Source: Candidatus Latescibacterota bacterium
GTDB lineage: Bacteria > Latescibacterota > UBA2968
DNA: 64,000 nt
Assembly (NCBI GenBank): GCA_022821275.1
Contig: JAJEDY010000049.1
Location: 21,459 to 85,458 of the forward strand
Reading direction: 5' to 3'
The number at the start of each line of letters is the position of its first letter. Position 1 is the first letter of the stretch. A program made the translations under genes and the position numbers. Of the stretch, positions 17,595 to 26,838 are shown one piece after another. The notes under the pieces were generated by a model. That model made no database searches. It was not told the origin of the DNA and saw nothing but the letters and a program-made list of their open reading frames with translations.

Positions 17595-18155
17595 CTATTT
17601 TGGCTTGACCCACAACTTCAACTCGGCCAATGGCGGGAACTTCGTCGGCAGCAAACGCACATCAAACGGAGTGTTCACTTGAGTGAAATTATCGAGGTTG
17701 GTATCCATATGACCCTTCTCCTCACAATAACGGGCAACGATTTTGATATAACGTCGCAATAACAATATTGAAGGAAAAAATCCTTTTGACTTTGCCCAAA
17801 CCAGCATATCTCGCCCATGCTTGGAGCTATTGCACGAGCGGCACGCCCAGATCAGGTTATCCGCTTCGTCTGGACCTCCACGCACTATAGGAATGAGATG
17901 ATCAACCGTCAGGTTGTCCCTGTGGCCGCAGTAGTAACATGCTTGAGGCATCGTCATCTTCAGGCGTTCATCGTCGTATAGAGAACGCATAGCTATCTTC
18001 CCAGACAGCAATCCATGGTACGTCCTGTTCCGAATGACGTGATGGACCACCCTGTAGTTAGTGACCCCATGTTCGAGTGCCGCGTGAGCCCTTGCAAGGT
18101 TCGCGTATGACCATGCGATCTGTTCGCGAACCGTCGTCGGATCTGGTATGGCCAT
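17595..18155 (-). CDS. HNH endonuclease domain protein
   Basis: A 186-residue protein with a central HNH nuclease module (about residues 80-125): CYYCG then LTVDHLIPIVRGG with the catalytic His, then DNLIWACRSCNSSKHG, giving the paired CxxC zinc knuckles and the conserved Asn. The N-terminal region is helical and Arg-rich, with no named domain. GGAGAC eight bases upstream supports ATG 18155, the longer frame from 18230 having no such site. HNH proteins of this size include phage, restriction and homing nucleases as well as solitary housekeeping-like copies; no phage or methylase gene is nearby, so its biological role is open. Confidence 0.83.
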   Translation of the reverse strand: MAIPDPTTVREQIAWSYANLARAHAALEHGVTNYRVVHHVIRNRTYHGLLSGKIAMRSLYDDERLKMTMPQACYYCGHRDNLTVDHLIPIVRGGPDEADNLIWACRSCNSSKHGRDMLVWAKSKGFFPSILLLRRYIKIVARYCEEKGHMDTNLDNFTQVNTPFDVRLLPTKFPPLAELKLWVKPK

Positions 18156-18247
18156 GTTTTTGTCTCCATTATAGTACAAAGTTATAATCGCTGTTTCTTG
18201 ATGAATCCATATTTGCATCTCGGTTGGCACTGGCTGACTGCTGGTCG

Positions 18248-19360
18248 CTAACTACAAAACCGCCTCACCATTTCCGAAAAGGTATCTACAGCCTGGTGAA
18301 GTTGTTCGATTTCGATCCATTCGTCAATGGTGTGTGCCTGCTGGATATTGCCGGGACCGAGTACGACGAGTTCCATGGTTTTGCCGAAGATCATGCCGTC
18401 CGTGCCATAAGCTACGGTTTTGGGTTCGCTCTTGTTTGTGACAGAGAGGGCTTCTTGCACGATGCGAGATTCCACTGGGGTGTGGAGTGGGGCGAGGCCG
18501 TCGTATATATCGACGTGTACCCCGCGTTCTTTAGCCAGTGTTCGAATTTTATCGAGCAGGGGTGCGAAATCCTGTCCCGGCATGGGGCGCATGTTGAGGG
18601 TTGCCCCGCTTTCTGGCGTGGTGATGTTCGATGCTTGTTCACCCCCGTGTATGACTGTGTTGAGGGTGGCGTGCGGGGGCGTGAAGGCGTTGTTGAGATA
18701 TTTCTCATTGGTTTGGAGTTCGCGATCTATATCGAGCATGTCGTTGAGGAAGGGGATGAGTTTGTGGTTGGCATTGATGCCTGTTCCCGTACTGCTGTGC
18801 GTGGCTTTACCCGTGGCTGTGACGCTGATTTTGACCGAGCCTTTGTGGGCGTGTACCACGTCGAGCAGGGTCGGTTCGCCAATAATGCCGTAGCGCACGT
18901 TGGATTCTTTTAATACTTTGGATTTTTTGGCGACGACATCGGCACCTCCGCAGTTGATTTCTTCATCTCCGGTGACGACCACGTAGATGGGATGCTTGAG
19001 TTCGTCGGTGGAGAAACGGCTTGCTGTGGCGATCATGCAGGCGACCGAACCTTTCATGTCGGCTACGCCGCGTCCGTAGATGCGGGATCCCTTTTCGATG
19101 ACTTCATAGGGGTCCCACGCCCAACCTTCGGCGGGGACGACGTCGTTGTGTCCCATCAAGGCGAGTCCCCCGGTGCCATTTCCTTTTTTGCCGACGAGGT
19201 TTAGTTTGGAAACGCCGTTGGGATCTGTGTAGGGAATGCGTTCAACCGCGAGGCCGGCTTCGCTCATTCTCTCTGCCATGGCGTTTGAGCAATCGACGTT
19301 GCTCAAATAGCTGGTCGAGTTGAAGGATACAAATTCGCGCGTGAGTTGTACGGGGTCCAT
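18248..19360 (-). CDS. M20-family metallopeptidase (acetylornithine deacetylase / succinyl-diaminopimelate desuccinylase-like)
   Basis: A 370-residue zinc hydrolase. Metal-site motifs are seen in order: LALMGHNDVVPA near residue 70, GRGVADMKGSVA near 100, TGDEEINCGGAD near 130 (general-base Glu), and a C-terminal HTIDEWIEI with the last His ligand. The dimerisation domain lies between about 170 and 285. The family includes ArgE, DapE and aminoacylases. It is not next to arginine or lysine genes, so a general N-acyl amino acid deacylase is as likely as ArgE. ATG 19360 is followed at once by the family's usual first helix. Confidence 0.87.
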   Translation of the reverse strand: MDPVQLTREFVSFNSTSYLSNVDCSNAMAERMSEAGLAVERIPYTDPNGVSKLNLVGKKGNGTGGLALMGHNDVVPAEGWAWDPYEVIEKGSRIYGRGVADMKGSVACMIATASRFSTDELKHPIYVVVTGDEEINCGGADVVAKKSKVLKESNVRYGIIGEPTLLDVVHAHKGSVKISVTATGKATHSSTGTGINANHKLIPFLNDMLDIDRELQTNEKYLNNAFTPPHATLNTVIHGGEQASNITTPESGATLNMRPMPGQDFAPLLDKIRTLAKERGVHVDIYDGLAPLHTPVESRIVQEALSVTNKSEPKTVAYGTDGMIFGKTMELVVLGPGNIQQAHTIDEWIEIEQLHQAVDTFSEMVRRFCS

Positions 19361-19562
19361 AAGATCTCTTTCCAGATTTAATTCAAACTGTGGATGTATG
19401 TGATAGCGGATGGGGCAATATACGTTGGTGAAGGGAATGGAGCAATAGATTCTCCATTAGCTGTGACTCTACGGTTGCCAATTTTTTTTAGCGGACGTAG
19501 ATTATACCGATCTTAATTCGGCCTATTTTAGTGTAAAAATCAAAATTCTCAGGAGCAGTTCT

Positions 19563-21188
19563 ATGGCTTTTCCAGCACATGGTGTGACACATAGACCAAC
19601 GGTTACGGGTACGCGCGGTATAGTTGCGTGTGCACATCCGCAGGCTGCGCTATCTGGCGTGCGGATGTTGCTCGAAGGGGGCAATGCGTTTGATGCAGCG
19701 GTTGCTGTTGCTGCCGCGCTCAATGTTGTTGAACCCTATATGTCTGGTATTGCGGGGGTGGGGTATGCGATTGTGTATGATGCAAAAAACGACCACAGGC
19801 GCGTCCTGGATTATTGTGGGCGAACACCGCATCAAGCGCAGGCTGAGTTGTTTGATGGACCGGCGGATAAAGATGCTGGGCCGCGTTCGTGTTTGACGCC
19901 GGGTGCTTGTGGTGGCTGGTTGGAATTGTTGGAGCGCTATGGCACGATGACGCCAGCAGATGTATTTGCGCCTGCGATTGATCTGGCGGAGAACGGGTAT
20001 GCCGTGACGGTGAGGAATAGTCAATCGATGACCAGTGGCGGGAAGATGAACGACAGGGCTGAAAGCGTTATTCTGTCGCGTGGGCGCGGACCTCTGCCGG
20101 GTGAAATTCTAATTCAAAAGGATTTGGCGCGAACATTTCGGCGGGTTGTTGAAGGGGGAGCAGAGGTTTTTTATCGCGGCGATCTCGCGCGCGAAATGGC
20201 GAGATATATTCAGGGGGAAGGGGGCTGGTTGTCCGAGCGCGATCTGGCGGATTTTGAACCCGAATGGGTTGATCCGATAGCGACGACCTATCGCGGCTAT
20301 GAGGTGTTTTGCCCACCGCCGCCGAGTGCGGGATTTCAGATTTTGGAAACGCTCAATATGCTGGAAGGGTACGATCTGGCGGAGATGGAACACCACTCGG
20401 AGCAGGCATTACACCTGTTCATCGAAGCCGTGAAGTTGGGCAATGCAGATCGGATAGAATACGCGGCTGCTCCGCAGGCACCTGTTGAAGGATTGCTGGC
20501 GAAGGGCTATGCGGCAGAACGCCGAAAGCTGATTGGAAATCGCGCGGGGGTGCATCGGGGCGAGTGGTATCCGACGACGAAGTTGCCGGGAGAGATTGAA
20601 CCGGGCGATCCAGCGGCATGGCGCAATGAATGCACGACGCATTTCGATGTGGTCGATGGCGATGGCAATGCCGTGGCTATAACTCAGAGTTTGGGGTCGG
20701 GGTTTGGGTCGGGGGTGATGATGGGCGATACGGGTATGTTTTTGAACAATTTTATTCGGTGGGGCGATCTGGTGCCCGATAGTCCAAATTGTATTGCGCC
20801 TCACAAAAAGGTGGATATGTGTCTGTCGCCTATGCTGGTATTTAGAGATGGCGCACTTTTTTCTGCGCTGGGTACGCCGGGAAGTTGGGGGATTCAACAA
20901 ACGTCGGTGCAATTTTTGACCAATGTGCTGGATTACGACATGAATATACAGGCAGCGATTGAAGCACCCCGGTTCCGCATTGAGACTGCGGGTACACAGG
21001 TGTCTATTGAAAGGCGGATGTCGAAGTCTGTTCGGCGCGCACTGAAAGCACGTGGACACGATGTGAAGGTGTTGCCCGATTATTCCCCCGTTTGCGGGGG
21101 CGCGCAGGGTATTGTGGTGGATGCAGAATCCGGCGCGCTGATGGGCGGCGCAGATCCGAGGCGCGATGGATATGCGATAGGGGTTTAG
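19563..21188 (+). CDS. Gamma-glutamyltransferase family protein
   Basis: A 541-residue Ntn-hydrolase of the GGT family. The N-terminal block with GMVA-like CAHPQAALSGVRMLLEGG and NAFDAAVAVAAALNVVEP is typical. The autoprocessing site is ECTTHFDVVDGDGNAVAITQS, with a Thr as nucleophile near residue 360, followed by an FGSGVM stretch and GTPGSWGI. There is no signal peptide, unlike E. coli Ggt, so it is predicted cytoplasmic. CAGGAG lies before ATG 19563. GGT-like enzymes act on glutathione, gamma-glutamyl amides or cephalosporins; specificity is unknown. Confidence 0.88.
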   Translation: MAFPAHGVTHRPTVTGTRGIVACAHPQAALSGVRMLLEGGNAFDAAVAVAAALNVVEPYMSGIAGVGYAIVYDAKNDHRRVLDYCGRTPHQAQAELFDGPADKDAGPRSCLTPGACGGWLELLERYGTMTPADVFAPAIDLAENGYAVTVRNSQSMTSGGKMNDRAESVILSRGRGPLPGEILIQKDLARTFRRVVEGGAEVFYRGDLAREMARYIQGEGGWLSERDLADFEPEWVDPIATTYRGYEVFCPPPPSAGFQILETLNMLEGYDLAEMEHHSEQALHLFIEAVKLGNADRIEYAAAPQAPVEGLLAKGYAAERRKLIGNRAGVHRGEWYPTTKLPGEIEPGDPAAWRNECTTHFDVVDGDGNAVAITQSLGSGFGSGVMMGDTGMFLNNFIRWGDLVPDSPNCIAPHKKVDMCLSPMLVFRDGALFSALGTPGSWGIQQTSVQFLTNVLDYDMNIQAAIEAPRFRIETAGTQVSIERRMSKSVRRALKARGHDVKVLPDYSPVCGGAQGIVVDAESGALMGGADPRRDGYAIGV

Positions 21189-21214
21189 TCCGTAAAATTC
21201 ACGAGGAGAATAAA

Positions 21215-22393
21215 TTGGCAGATTCTTTTGAGCTTGAAGTTGATCAGATCACGTATGGTCCCAAACATCACTTTTTTGGGTATATCGGTCAATCGCAGAC
21301 CATTCCCTGGAATCAGAGCGGTCGTTATATCGTCGCATTGCGGAATGATTTCCAGGATCATATGCCTGGACCTGGCGAGGTGGCAGATGTGATTTTGATC
21401 GATACTGAGAATGGTCAGGCGATCCAGGTGGTTGACCAGTCGCAGGGATGGAATCCGCAGCAGGGCACGATGTTTTATTGGAATCCCGAATCGCCGGAGA
21501 CGCAGTTTTTCTTTAATGATCGCGATCCGGAGACGCAGAAGGTTTTCACGGTTTTGTTCGATATTTCCAGGGGGAAAAGGATCCGCGAATATCGCTATGA
21601 AGATACGTCGTTTGGCAACAGCGGTGTGGCGCAAAATGGCGGCTATTTTTTGGGATTAAATTACGCACGTATGGCGCGTCTGCGATTGGTGACTGGGTAT
21701 CTCGACGCGGCGGATTGGACCGAAGGGGTTGCACATCCCGAGGACGATGGGATTTTTCAGGTTGATGTGAATACGGGTCAAAAAGAGCTGATTGTATCTT
21801 TTGCCCAATTGGGAGATGCGTTGCGGGATTACCATCCGGGCGTTGAGAGCAAGGAGATGTTTATCAATCATACGCTGTGGAACCGGGATGATGATCGGAT
21901 TTATTTTTATGCGCGGGGCAAGTTCAATAAGCGCGAAGCACGGCTCAATGTGCCTTTTACCGTAAATCCCGATGGGAGTGATCTGACCATCCAGAAGGTT
22001 TTTATTGGTGGGCATCCCGAGTGGTTGGAAGGACATGAGATTCTCGGTCACAATGCAGATAATCTGGTGGTGTACGATACCGATGCACAAAAAATTGTAC
22101 GGACTCTGGGGGATCAGTCCGTTTTTCCAGAACCTGGTGGAGATAATGCATTTTCTCCAGATGGGAAGTGGATCATCAATGGTTCGGGACCAAAGCGCGG
22201 TACGGTTTATGTGATGTATCGCATGGCTGACGGGGCCTGGGCGCGAACTGAGCGATACGATCAAGGGAAGTGGATATCGGGTGATTTGAGGAGCGATCCC
22301 GCGCCCTGCTGGAATCGCACGAGTGATCAGGTGCTTTTTCCATCGATTTCCAGAGATGGGACGCGCCAGTTGTTTGTGATTAGACGAAGATAG
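21215..22393 (+). CDS. Seven-bladed-propeller protein, oligogalacturonate-lyase-like/TolB-like fold, unknown function
   Basis: About 392 residues without signal peptide. Repeated strands such as GDIVLIDTENGQ-like DVILIDTENGQAIQVVDQSQGWNPQQGTMFYWNP and NAFSPDGKWIINGSG look like WD40/TolB-type blades, and the order recalls the oligogalacturonate-lyase-like propellers often annotated as hypothetical in environmental genomes. I chose TTG 21215, with GAGGAG a few bases upstream; an in-frame start at 21092 would run back through the gamma-glutamyltransferase gene and is unlikely. The ROK kinase follows after ten bases, so they probably form an operon of sugar metabolism. Confidence 0.68.
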   Translation: MADSFELEVDQITYGPKHHFFGYIGQSQTIPWNQSGRYIVALRNDFQDHMPGPGEVADVILIDTENGQAIQVVDQSQGWNPQQGTMFYWNPESPETQFFFNDRDPETQKVFTVLFDISRGKRIREYRYEDTSFGNSGVAQNGGYFLGLNYARMARLRLVTGYLDAADWTEGVAHPEDDGIFQVDVNTGQKELIVSFAQLGDALRDYHPGVESKEMFINHTLWNRDDDRIYFYARGKFNKREARLNVPFTVNPDGSDLTIQKVFIGGHPEWLEGHEILGHNADNLVVYDTDAQKIVRTLGDQSVFPEPGGDNAFSPDGKWIINGSGPKRGTVYVMYRMADGAWARTERYDQGKWISGDLRSDPAPCWNRTSDQVLFPSISRDGTRQLFVIRRR

Positions 22394-22403
22394 GAATGGG
22401 GTT

Positions 22404-23426
22404 ATGAGAGAAGGCGATACGCGCTGTTTTGCGGGGTTGGACATCGGTGGGACGAGTGTGAAGTCTATTCTCGTCGATGCTTCAGGCAATTTATTGGGCG
22501 ATATGGTGGAGGTGCCCAGTCGCGTTAAAGATGGGTATGAGGCGACGTTTGGACAGCTCGAGGAAGCGTTGATGTTATTGACGAATCGCGCAGGGAGAAG
22601 GCAATCGGATATTGCGGGCATTGGGCTGGACGTGCCCGCGCCGAGTAGTAGTGGCGTGATTCGGGTGCAGGCCAATCTGGGGGCGGATTGGGTGGGGACG
22701 AATATTCGCGAGGCGTTTTCTGCGCGTGCGGGTGTGCCCATATATATGACAAATGACGGCAATGCAGCGGCAGCGGGAGAATACGCGGCGCGGCCGGATT
22801 CCGATGCAGGCCTTCTGCTTGTCGCACCGGGAACGGGTCTGGGCGGCGGATTGGTTTTGCCGGGTGGGCAGATTTACGAGGGGGCAAATGGTCTCGCGCT
22901 GGAAGTGGGGCATGCTTCGGTTCCGTTTCGGGAGGTGGATGGGGAGTTGCCAGACTGCTCGTGTGGGCTGACGGGTTGTGCGGAGGCCTGGGTATCGCTT
23001 ATGGCATTGAGACGTAGGCTTGGGATTGAATTGGCAGGAGATAAATGGAAGAATCACGCGCTGAATGCTTCTGATGCGTCGATTGAAGAGAAGGCGTATC
23101 AACTCCGCGATTACGCGGAAAATGGCGATCCGCTCGCGGTGGCGCTTTTTAAGGAGCAGGCATTTATTCTGGGTTATGCGATAGCGAATTGGGTGCGGTT
23201 ATTCGATCCGGGGCTTGTGGTGATCGGTGGGGGGCTTTCAGAAGCATCTTTTCGCGATCAGTATATGGCATGGGTGATTGAAGGATTTGAGGATGGGTCG
23301 TGGCCGATTTATCTCGAAAATCCCTTTGATACGCAGGCTGTCTCAACGCAGTTTGAATGGGCATGTGGGGGCGATTCTGCCGCTGCACTGGGTATGGCTT
23401 TTGTCGCGAGTGATGTGTTTGGGTAG
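22404..23426 (+). CDS. ROK-family sugar kinase (glucokinase-like)
   Basis: A 340-residue ROK protein. The N-terminal LDIGGTSVKSILVD phosphate motif, the catalytic YMTNDGNAAAAGEY segment with Asp near residue 115, the LEVGHASVPF stretch and the zinc motif CSCGLTGCAEAW are all present. No helix-turn-helix precedes the kinase domain, so it is a kinase rather than a NagC/XylR-type repressor. ATG 22404 follows TAGGAATGGGG. Likely substrates are glucose, N-acetylmannosamine or related hexoses. Confidence 0.9.
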   Translation: MREGDTRCFAGLDIGGTSVKSILVDASGNLLGDMVEVPSRVKDGYEATFGQLEEALMLLTNRAGRRQSDIAGIGLDVPAPSSSGVIRVQANLGADWVGTNIREAFSARAGVPIYMTNDGNAAAAGEYAARPDSDAGLLLVAPGTGLGGGLVLPGGQIYEGANGLALEVGHASVPFREVDGELPDCSCGLTGCAEAWVSLMALRRRLGIELAGDKWKNHALNASDASIEEKAYQLRDYAENGDPLAVALFKEQAFILGYAIANWVRLFDPGLVVIGGGLSEASFRDQYMAWVIEGFEDGSWPIYLENPFDTQAVSTQFEWACGGDSAAALGMAFVASDVFG

Positions 23427-23469
23427 GTGTAAAGAAGATAGTTGTACACCACATTAGAAAGGGCATTAT

Positions 23470-26136
23470 ATGTCTTTCAGACGTTTTAGGTATAATAAAT
23501 ATATGTTGATTTGCCACTTGCTGGCTATCGCTGTCGGTTTGGCAATGGGGAAAGGTGGCGCACAAGCCGCTAAAAATGCTGAGCAAGAGTTGGGAAGCGA
23601 TGAACAAACGCTCTATGAACAACTTCACAACAGGCAGTTCCACCCTATGGTCAACAGTCTTCAGAACGATGTTTCAGATTCCTACAACCTGACCGCCCGC
23701 TTTCGCTCAAAAGGCGTTCACCTTTCTGCCACTGATGGCTCTATTGATCCGTTTGTGCAACAAGCCAAACTGACGGATTTGGACGGCGTAGTGACCCGAT
23801 TGTCCGATACTCTGGGGTATTCAGTATCCGTAGATGGAAATATTGCTGTCGTGGGTGCTGATGGAGATGAGAACAACAGAGGCTCGGTGTATGTGTTCAC
23901 GTATGATGGGAATGTGTGGACGGAAACGGCCAAGTTGGTCCCCACTGATGGCAAAGCCAATAACTTTTTCGGGCATACTGTGGATGTAGATGGAAACACC
24001 ATCGTTGTGGGTAGCATCTACCAGGCGTATGTGTTCACGCATGATGGTGGGACCTGGACAGAAACAGCCAGACTGTCCCTTGATATCAAACCAGATACCA
24101 ATATTTGGACTGGTTTGGCATCTGTGTCAGTTTCAGATAGCACCATTGTTGTGAGTACTTTTGGGGAGGACGATGATAGAGGCTCGGTGTATGTGTTTGC
24201 TTATGATGGTGAGACGTGGATAGAAACGGTCGAGTTGGTCGCTTTCGATGGCGACGCCCATGACCTCTTTGGTTATTCTGTCTCTGTGGATGGTCGCACC
24301 ATTGTCGTGGGTGCTCAAGGGGATGATAGGCGCAGAGGCTCGGTGTATGTGTTTACTTATGATGGTGAGAGGTGGGCAGAAACGGTCAAACTGGTCGCTG
24401 CCGATGGCGAAGCCTATGATCTCTTCGGGCAGTCTGTGTCCATTTCAGATGGCACCATTGTCGTGGGTGCTCCAAGGGATGGCGATAAAGGCAGGGCCTC
24501 TGGCTCGGTATATGTGTTCACGTATGATGGCGGGATGTGGACAGAAACGACCAAATTGACTCCTAATGATGGTGAAGCCTATGATTATTTCGGGCATTCT
24601 ATATCTGTGGATGGTCGCACCATTGCCGTGGGTACTGATAGGGACAGTGACAGTGGCAGGCTTTCAGGCTCTGCGTATGTATTCACGTATGATGGTAGGG
24701 TGTGGGCAGAAACGATTAAGCTGACCGCTTCCGATGGCGAGGCCTATGACTTTTTGGGGCATTCTATATCTGTTTCAGAGGGTACCATTATTGTAGGTGC
24801 TTTTGGGGATGAGAATTATAGAGGCTCTGCGTATGTCTTTACGCATGATGGTCAGATGTGGGGAGAAAAGGCCAAGTTGGTCGCTGCTGATGGTAATGGT
24901 TATTTTAGTAATGACTTCGGACATTCTTTATTTGTAGATGGTCGCACTATTGTCGTGGGTGCCGATAAAGATAACGAAGGGAGAGGCTCTGCGTATGTGT
25001 TCACGTATGATGGTGAGATGTGGGCAGAAACGGGCGCGCTGACCGCTTCCGATGGGGAAGCCCGTGACAATTTCGGACATTCTATGTCTGTGGATGGTCG
25101 CACTATGATAGTGAGTGCTCCAAGGGATGACGATGATAGAGGCTCGGTGTATGTGTTTACGTATGATGGCGAGATGTGGGCAGAAACGGCCAAGTTGGTC
25201 GCTTCCGATGGCGAAGCCAATGACCATTTCGGGCGGTCTGTATCTATTTCAGGGAGTACTATTATCGCGGGTGCTCAAGGGGATGATAGGCGGCGAGGCT
25301 CGGTGTATGTGTTCACGTATGATGGTGAGATGTGGACAGAAACGACCAAGCTGACCGCTTCCGACGGCGAAGCCCGTGACACCTTCGGGCGGTCTGTATC
25401 TATTTCAGGGAGTACTATTGTCGCAGGTGCTCAAGGGGATGATAGGCGGCGAGGCTCGGTGTATGTGTTCACGTATGATGGAGGGATGTGGAAAGAAACG
25501 GCCAAGCTGATCGCATCTGATGGCGAAATCTATGATTATTTTGGGCATTCTGTATCTGTGGATGGACGCACTGTTGTCGTGGGTACTGATAGGGACGCTG
25601 GCGTTGTCAGATTCTCTGGCTCTGCGTATGTGTTCACGTATGATGGAGGGATGTGGAAAGAAACGGCCAAGTTGATCGCATCTGATGGCGAAGACCATGA
25701 CCTTTTCGGGCATTCTGTGGATGTGTCTGGCCGCACCATTGTCATAGGTGCTTTTGGGGACTCCGACAATGGCGGGTTTTCTGGCTCTGCGTATGTGTTT
25801 ACGTATGATGGTGAGAAGTGGACAGAAACGACCAAGCTAACCGCCGCCGATGGGATTGCCAATGACTTCTTCGGAGAGGCTGTGTCCGTGGATAGAGGCG
25901 TCGTCGTGGTTGGGGCACCCGGAGGCGACAACCGCATAGGCTCCGCGTATGTGTATCGAGTGCCACTGGTCGAGCGTGCCGATGTCGATGGCGATGGGGT
26001 TATTGGTATGTCAGATTTCCGTGCATTTGCCGAGGCTTATGGAACGACTGATCTTCGGTTTGATTTTGATGAAGACGGAACAGTTGGTTTCTCCGATTTT
26101 CTGATCTTTGTCAGTCTCTACAGTGAGTCTGCCTGA
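23470..26136 (+). CDS. Secreted FG-GAP repeat beta-propeller protein with dockerin-like C-terminal calcium motifs
   Basis: An 888-residue exported protein. Residues 1-33 resemble a signal peptide ending GGAQA. From about residue 95 to 835 there are 13 copies of a module centred on GSVYVFTYDG-MW-ET-KL and FGHSVSVDGRTIVVGA, with a degenerate fourteenth copy, i.e. FG-GAP-type blades of about 53 residues. Fourteen blades would make two seven-bladed propellers. The C-terminus holds two EF-hand-like calcium loops (DVDGDGVIGMSDF and DFDEDGTVGFSDF), as in dockerin type I or cell-surface anchoring repeats. Modules 9-11 are nearly identical in DNA, indicating recent duplication. It is probably a surface or cellulosome-like adhesin; no enzyme domain is seen. 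Confidence 0.85.
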   Translation: MSFRRFRYNKYMLICHLLAIAVGLAMGKGGAQAAKNAEQELGSDEQTLYEQLHNRQFHPMVNSLQNDVSDSYNLTARFRSKGVHLSATDGSIDPFVQQAKLTDLDGVVTRLSDTLGYSVSVDGNIAVVGADGDENNRGSVYVFTYDGNVWTETAKLVPTDGKANNFFGHTVDVDGNTIVVGSIYQAYVFTHDGGTWTETARLSLDIKPDTNIWTGLASVSVSDSTIVVSTFGEDDDRGSVYVFAYDGETWIETVELVAFDGDAHDLFGYSVSVDGRTIVVGAQGDDRRRGSVYVFTYDGERWAETVKLVAADGEAYDLFGQSVSISDGTIVVGAPRDGDKGRASGSVYVFTYDGGMWTETTKLTPNDGEAYDYFGHSISVDGRTIAVGTDRDSDSGRLSGSAYVFTYDGRVWAETIKLTASDGEAYDFLGHSISVSEGTIIVGAFGDENYRGSAYVFTHDGQMWGEKAKLVAADGNGYFSNDFGHSLFVDGRTIVVGADKDNEGRGSAYVFTYDGEMWAETGALTASDGEARDNFGHSMSVDGRTMIVSAPRDDDDRGSVYVFTYDGEMWAETAKLVASDGEANDHFGRSVSISGSTIIAGAQGDDRRRGSVYVFTYDGEMWTETTKLTASDGEARDTFGRSVSISGSTIVAGAQGDDRRRGSVYVFTYDGGMWKETAKLIASDGEIYDYFGHSVSVDGRTVVVGTDRDAGVVRFSGSAYVFTYDGGMWKETAKLIASDGEDHDLFGHSVDVSGRTIVIGAFGDSDNGGFSGSAYVFTYDGEKWTETTKLTAADGIANDFFGEAVSVDRGVVVVGAPGGDNRIGSAYVYRVPLVERADVDGDGVIGMSDFRAFAEAYGTTDLRFDFDEDGTVGFSDFLIFVSLYSESA
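23770..25965 (+). repeat. Tandem coding repeats (13 FG-GAP modules plus a degenerate one)
   Basis: About 14 head-to-tail units of roughly 156-180 bases. Long exact matches occur, for example the segments beginning at 25270 and at 25426 are identical over more than 50 bases. Units differ mainly in the loop after IVVGA. Such identity points to ongoing unit gain or loss by recombination. Confidence 0.9.
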
Positions 26137-26162
26137 CGCAGGTGGTTTCGTGTTAGTTACTT

Positions 26163-26201
26163 AACAAGCCTCGTTGGTCAAGCAACGAGGCTTGTTTTAT
26201 T
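26163..26201. terminator. Strong bidirectional terminator between convergent genes
   Basis: AACAAGCCTCGTTG pairs perfectly with CAACGAGGCTTGTT (14 base pairs, six-base loop) and is followed on the plus strand by a T-rich TTTTATT. It lies between the FG-GAP gene and the convergent outer-membrane protein gene; the T-run makes it strongest for the plus strand. Confidence 0.88.
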
Positions 26202-26223
26202 GTAGTGTCTGTGAACTGATCAC

Positions 26224-26769
26224 TCAAAAGAAGAATTTGAGGCCCGCATAGATCCGGTCCATGTCGGTGATGCTGTTGTCAGTAAAGATGAAGTCGTGTT
26301 TGTAGTCGAGTCCGATACGCACCCTTTTGTGGAGGACGATGTCTATGCCAGCGCCGGGTGCCAGACCAAAGTTGCGACTGCCTTCATTGGGCGCGTAGAG
26401 TCCGGCGTTGAGTGAGACGTGGTACACAAAGGGGTCAAAGGCGTAGGCGAAACGCGAGCCGAGGCTGAAGATGGACATGTCGCGGTCGGAAAGATAATTA
26501 TAGCCTGCCTGAATGCCGAGCCACTGGTCCATTTCGACGCCGAGTTCAATCCCGTAGAGAAAACCCGTGCGCGTTTTGTTGACGTCCGTCAGGTCAAAAA
26601 AGCCGGAGCCAAAGGCAGTGTTGAGATAGACGCGATGGTTCGGGCCACCAAAAGGGTATCCCCCTTTGCCGAATTCGCTTTCTTCCGATCCATCAGTTCG
26701 GCCCGTTTGCGCGCTGGCACTGCTTCCCAAAAGCAGAGCGATTGCGAGTGTGAATAGCAGGTGTTTCAT
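26224..26769 (-). CDS. Outer-membrane beta-barrel protein
   Basis: A 181-residue protein with a signal peptide (MKHLLFTLAIALLLGSSASAQ). The mature part alternates polar and hydrophobic residues in strands (FLYGIELGVEM, LGIQAGYNYL, VRIGLDYKHDFIF) and ends in Phe-Phe-Phe, the C-terminal aromatic signal read by BamA. The size fits an eight-stranded OmpX/OmpA-like barrel. It is last in a minus-strand envelope cluster, some 70 bases after the LpoB-like gene. Confidence 0.78.
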   Translation of the reverse strand: MKHLLFTLAIALLLGSSASAQTGRTDGSEESEFGKGGYPFGGPNHRVYLNTAFGSGFFDLTDVNKTRTGFLYGIELGVEMDQWLGIQAGYNYLSDRDMSIFSLGSRFAYAFDPFVYHVSLNAGLYAPNEGSRNFGLAPGAGIDIVLHKRVRIGLDYKHDFIFTDNSITDMDRIYAGLKFFF

Positions 26770-26838
26770 GGTTTTGCTCCTTTCTCAATCAAGGTTATCC
26801 GTAATCCCCAACCTAATAATCTCAGGCCTTCAGCGCAA

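Noticed and set aside
17595..18155. HNH gene as part of a prophage or restriction system
   Set aside because: No terminase, portal, methylase or integrase lies nearby.
21092..21214. Upstream start of the beta-propeller gene
   Set aside because: Overlaps the gamma-glutamyltransferase gene and gives an Arg/Gly-rich nonsense N-terminus; TTG 21215 has GAGGAG upstream.
23770..25965. Repeat array as a CRISPR
   Set aside because: Units are 156-180 bases, in frame and translate to FG-GAP modules; no CRISPR array or cas gene is present in the window.
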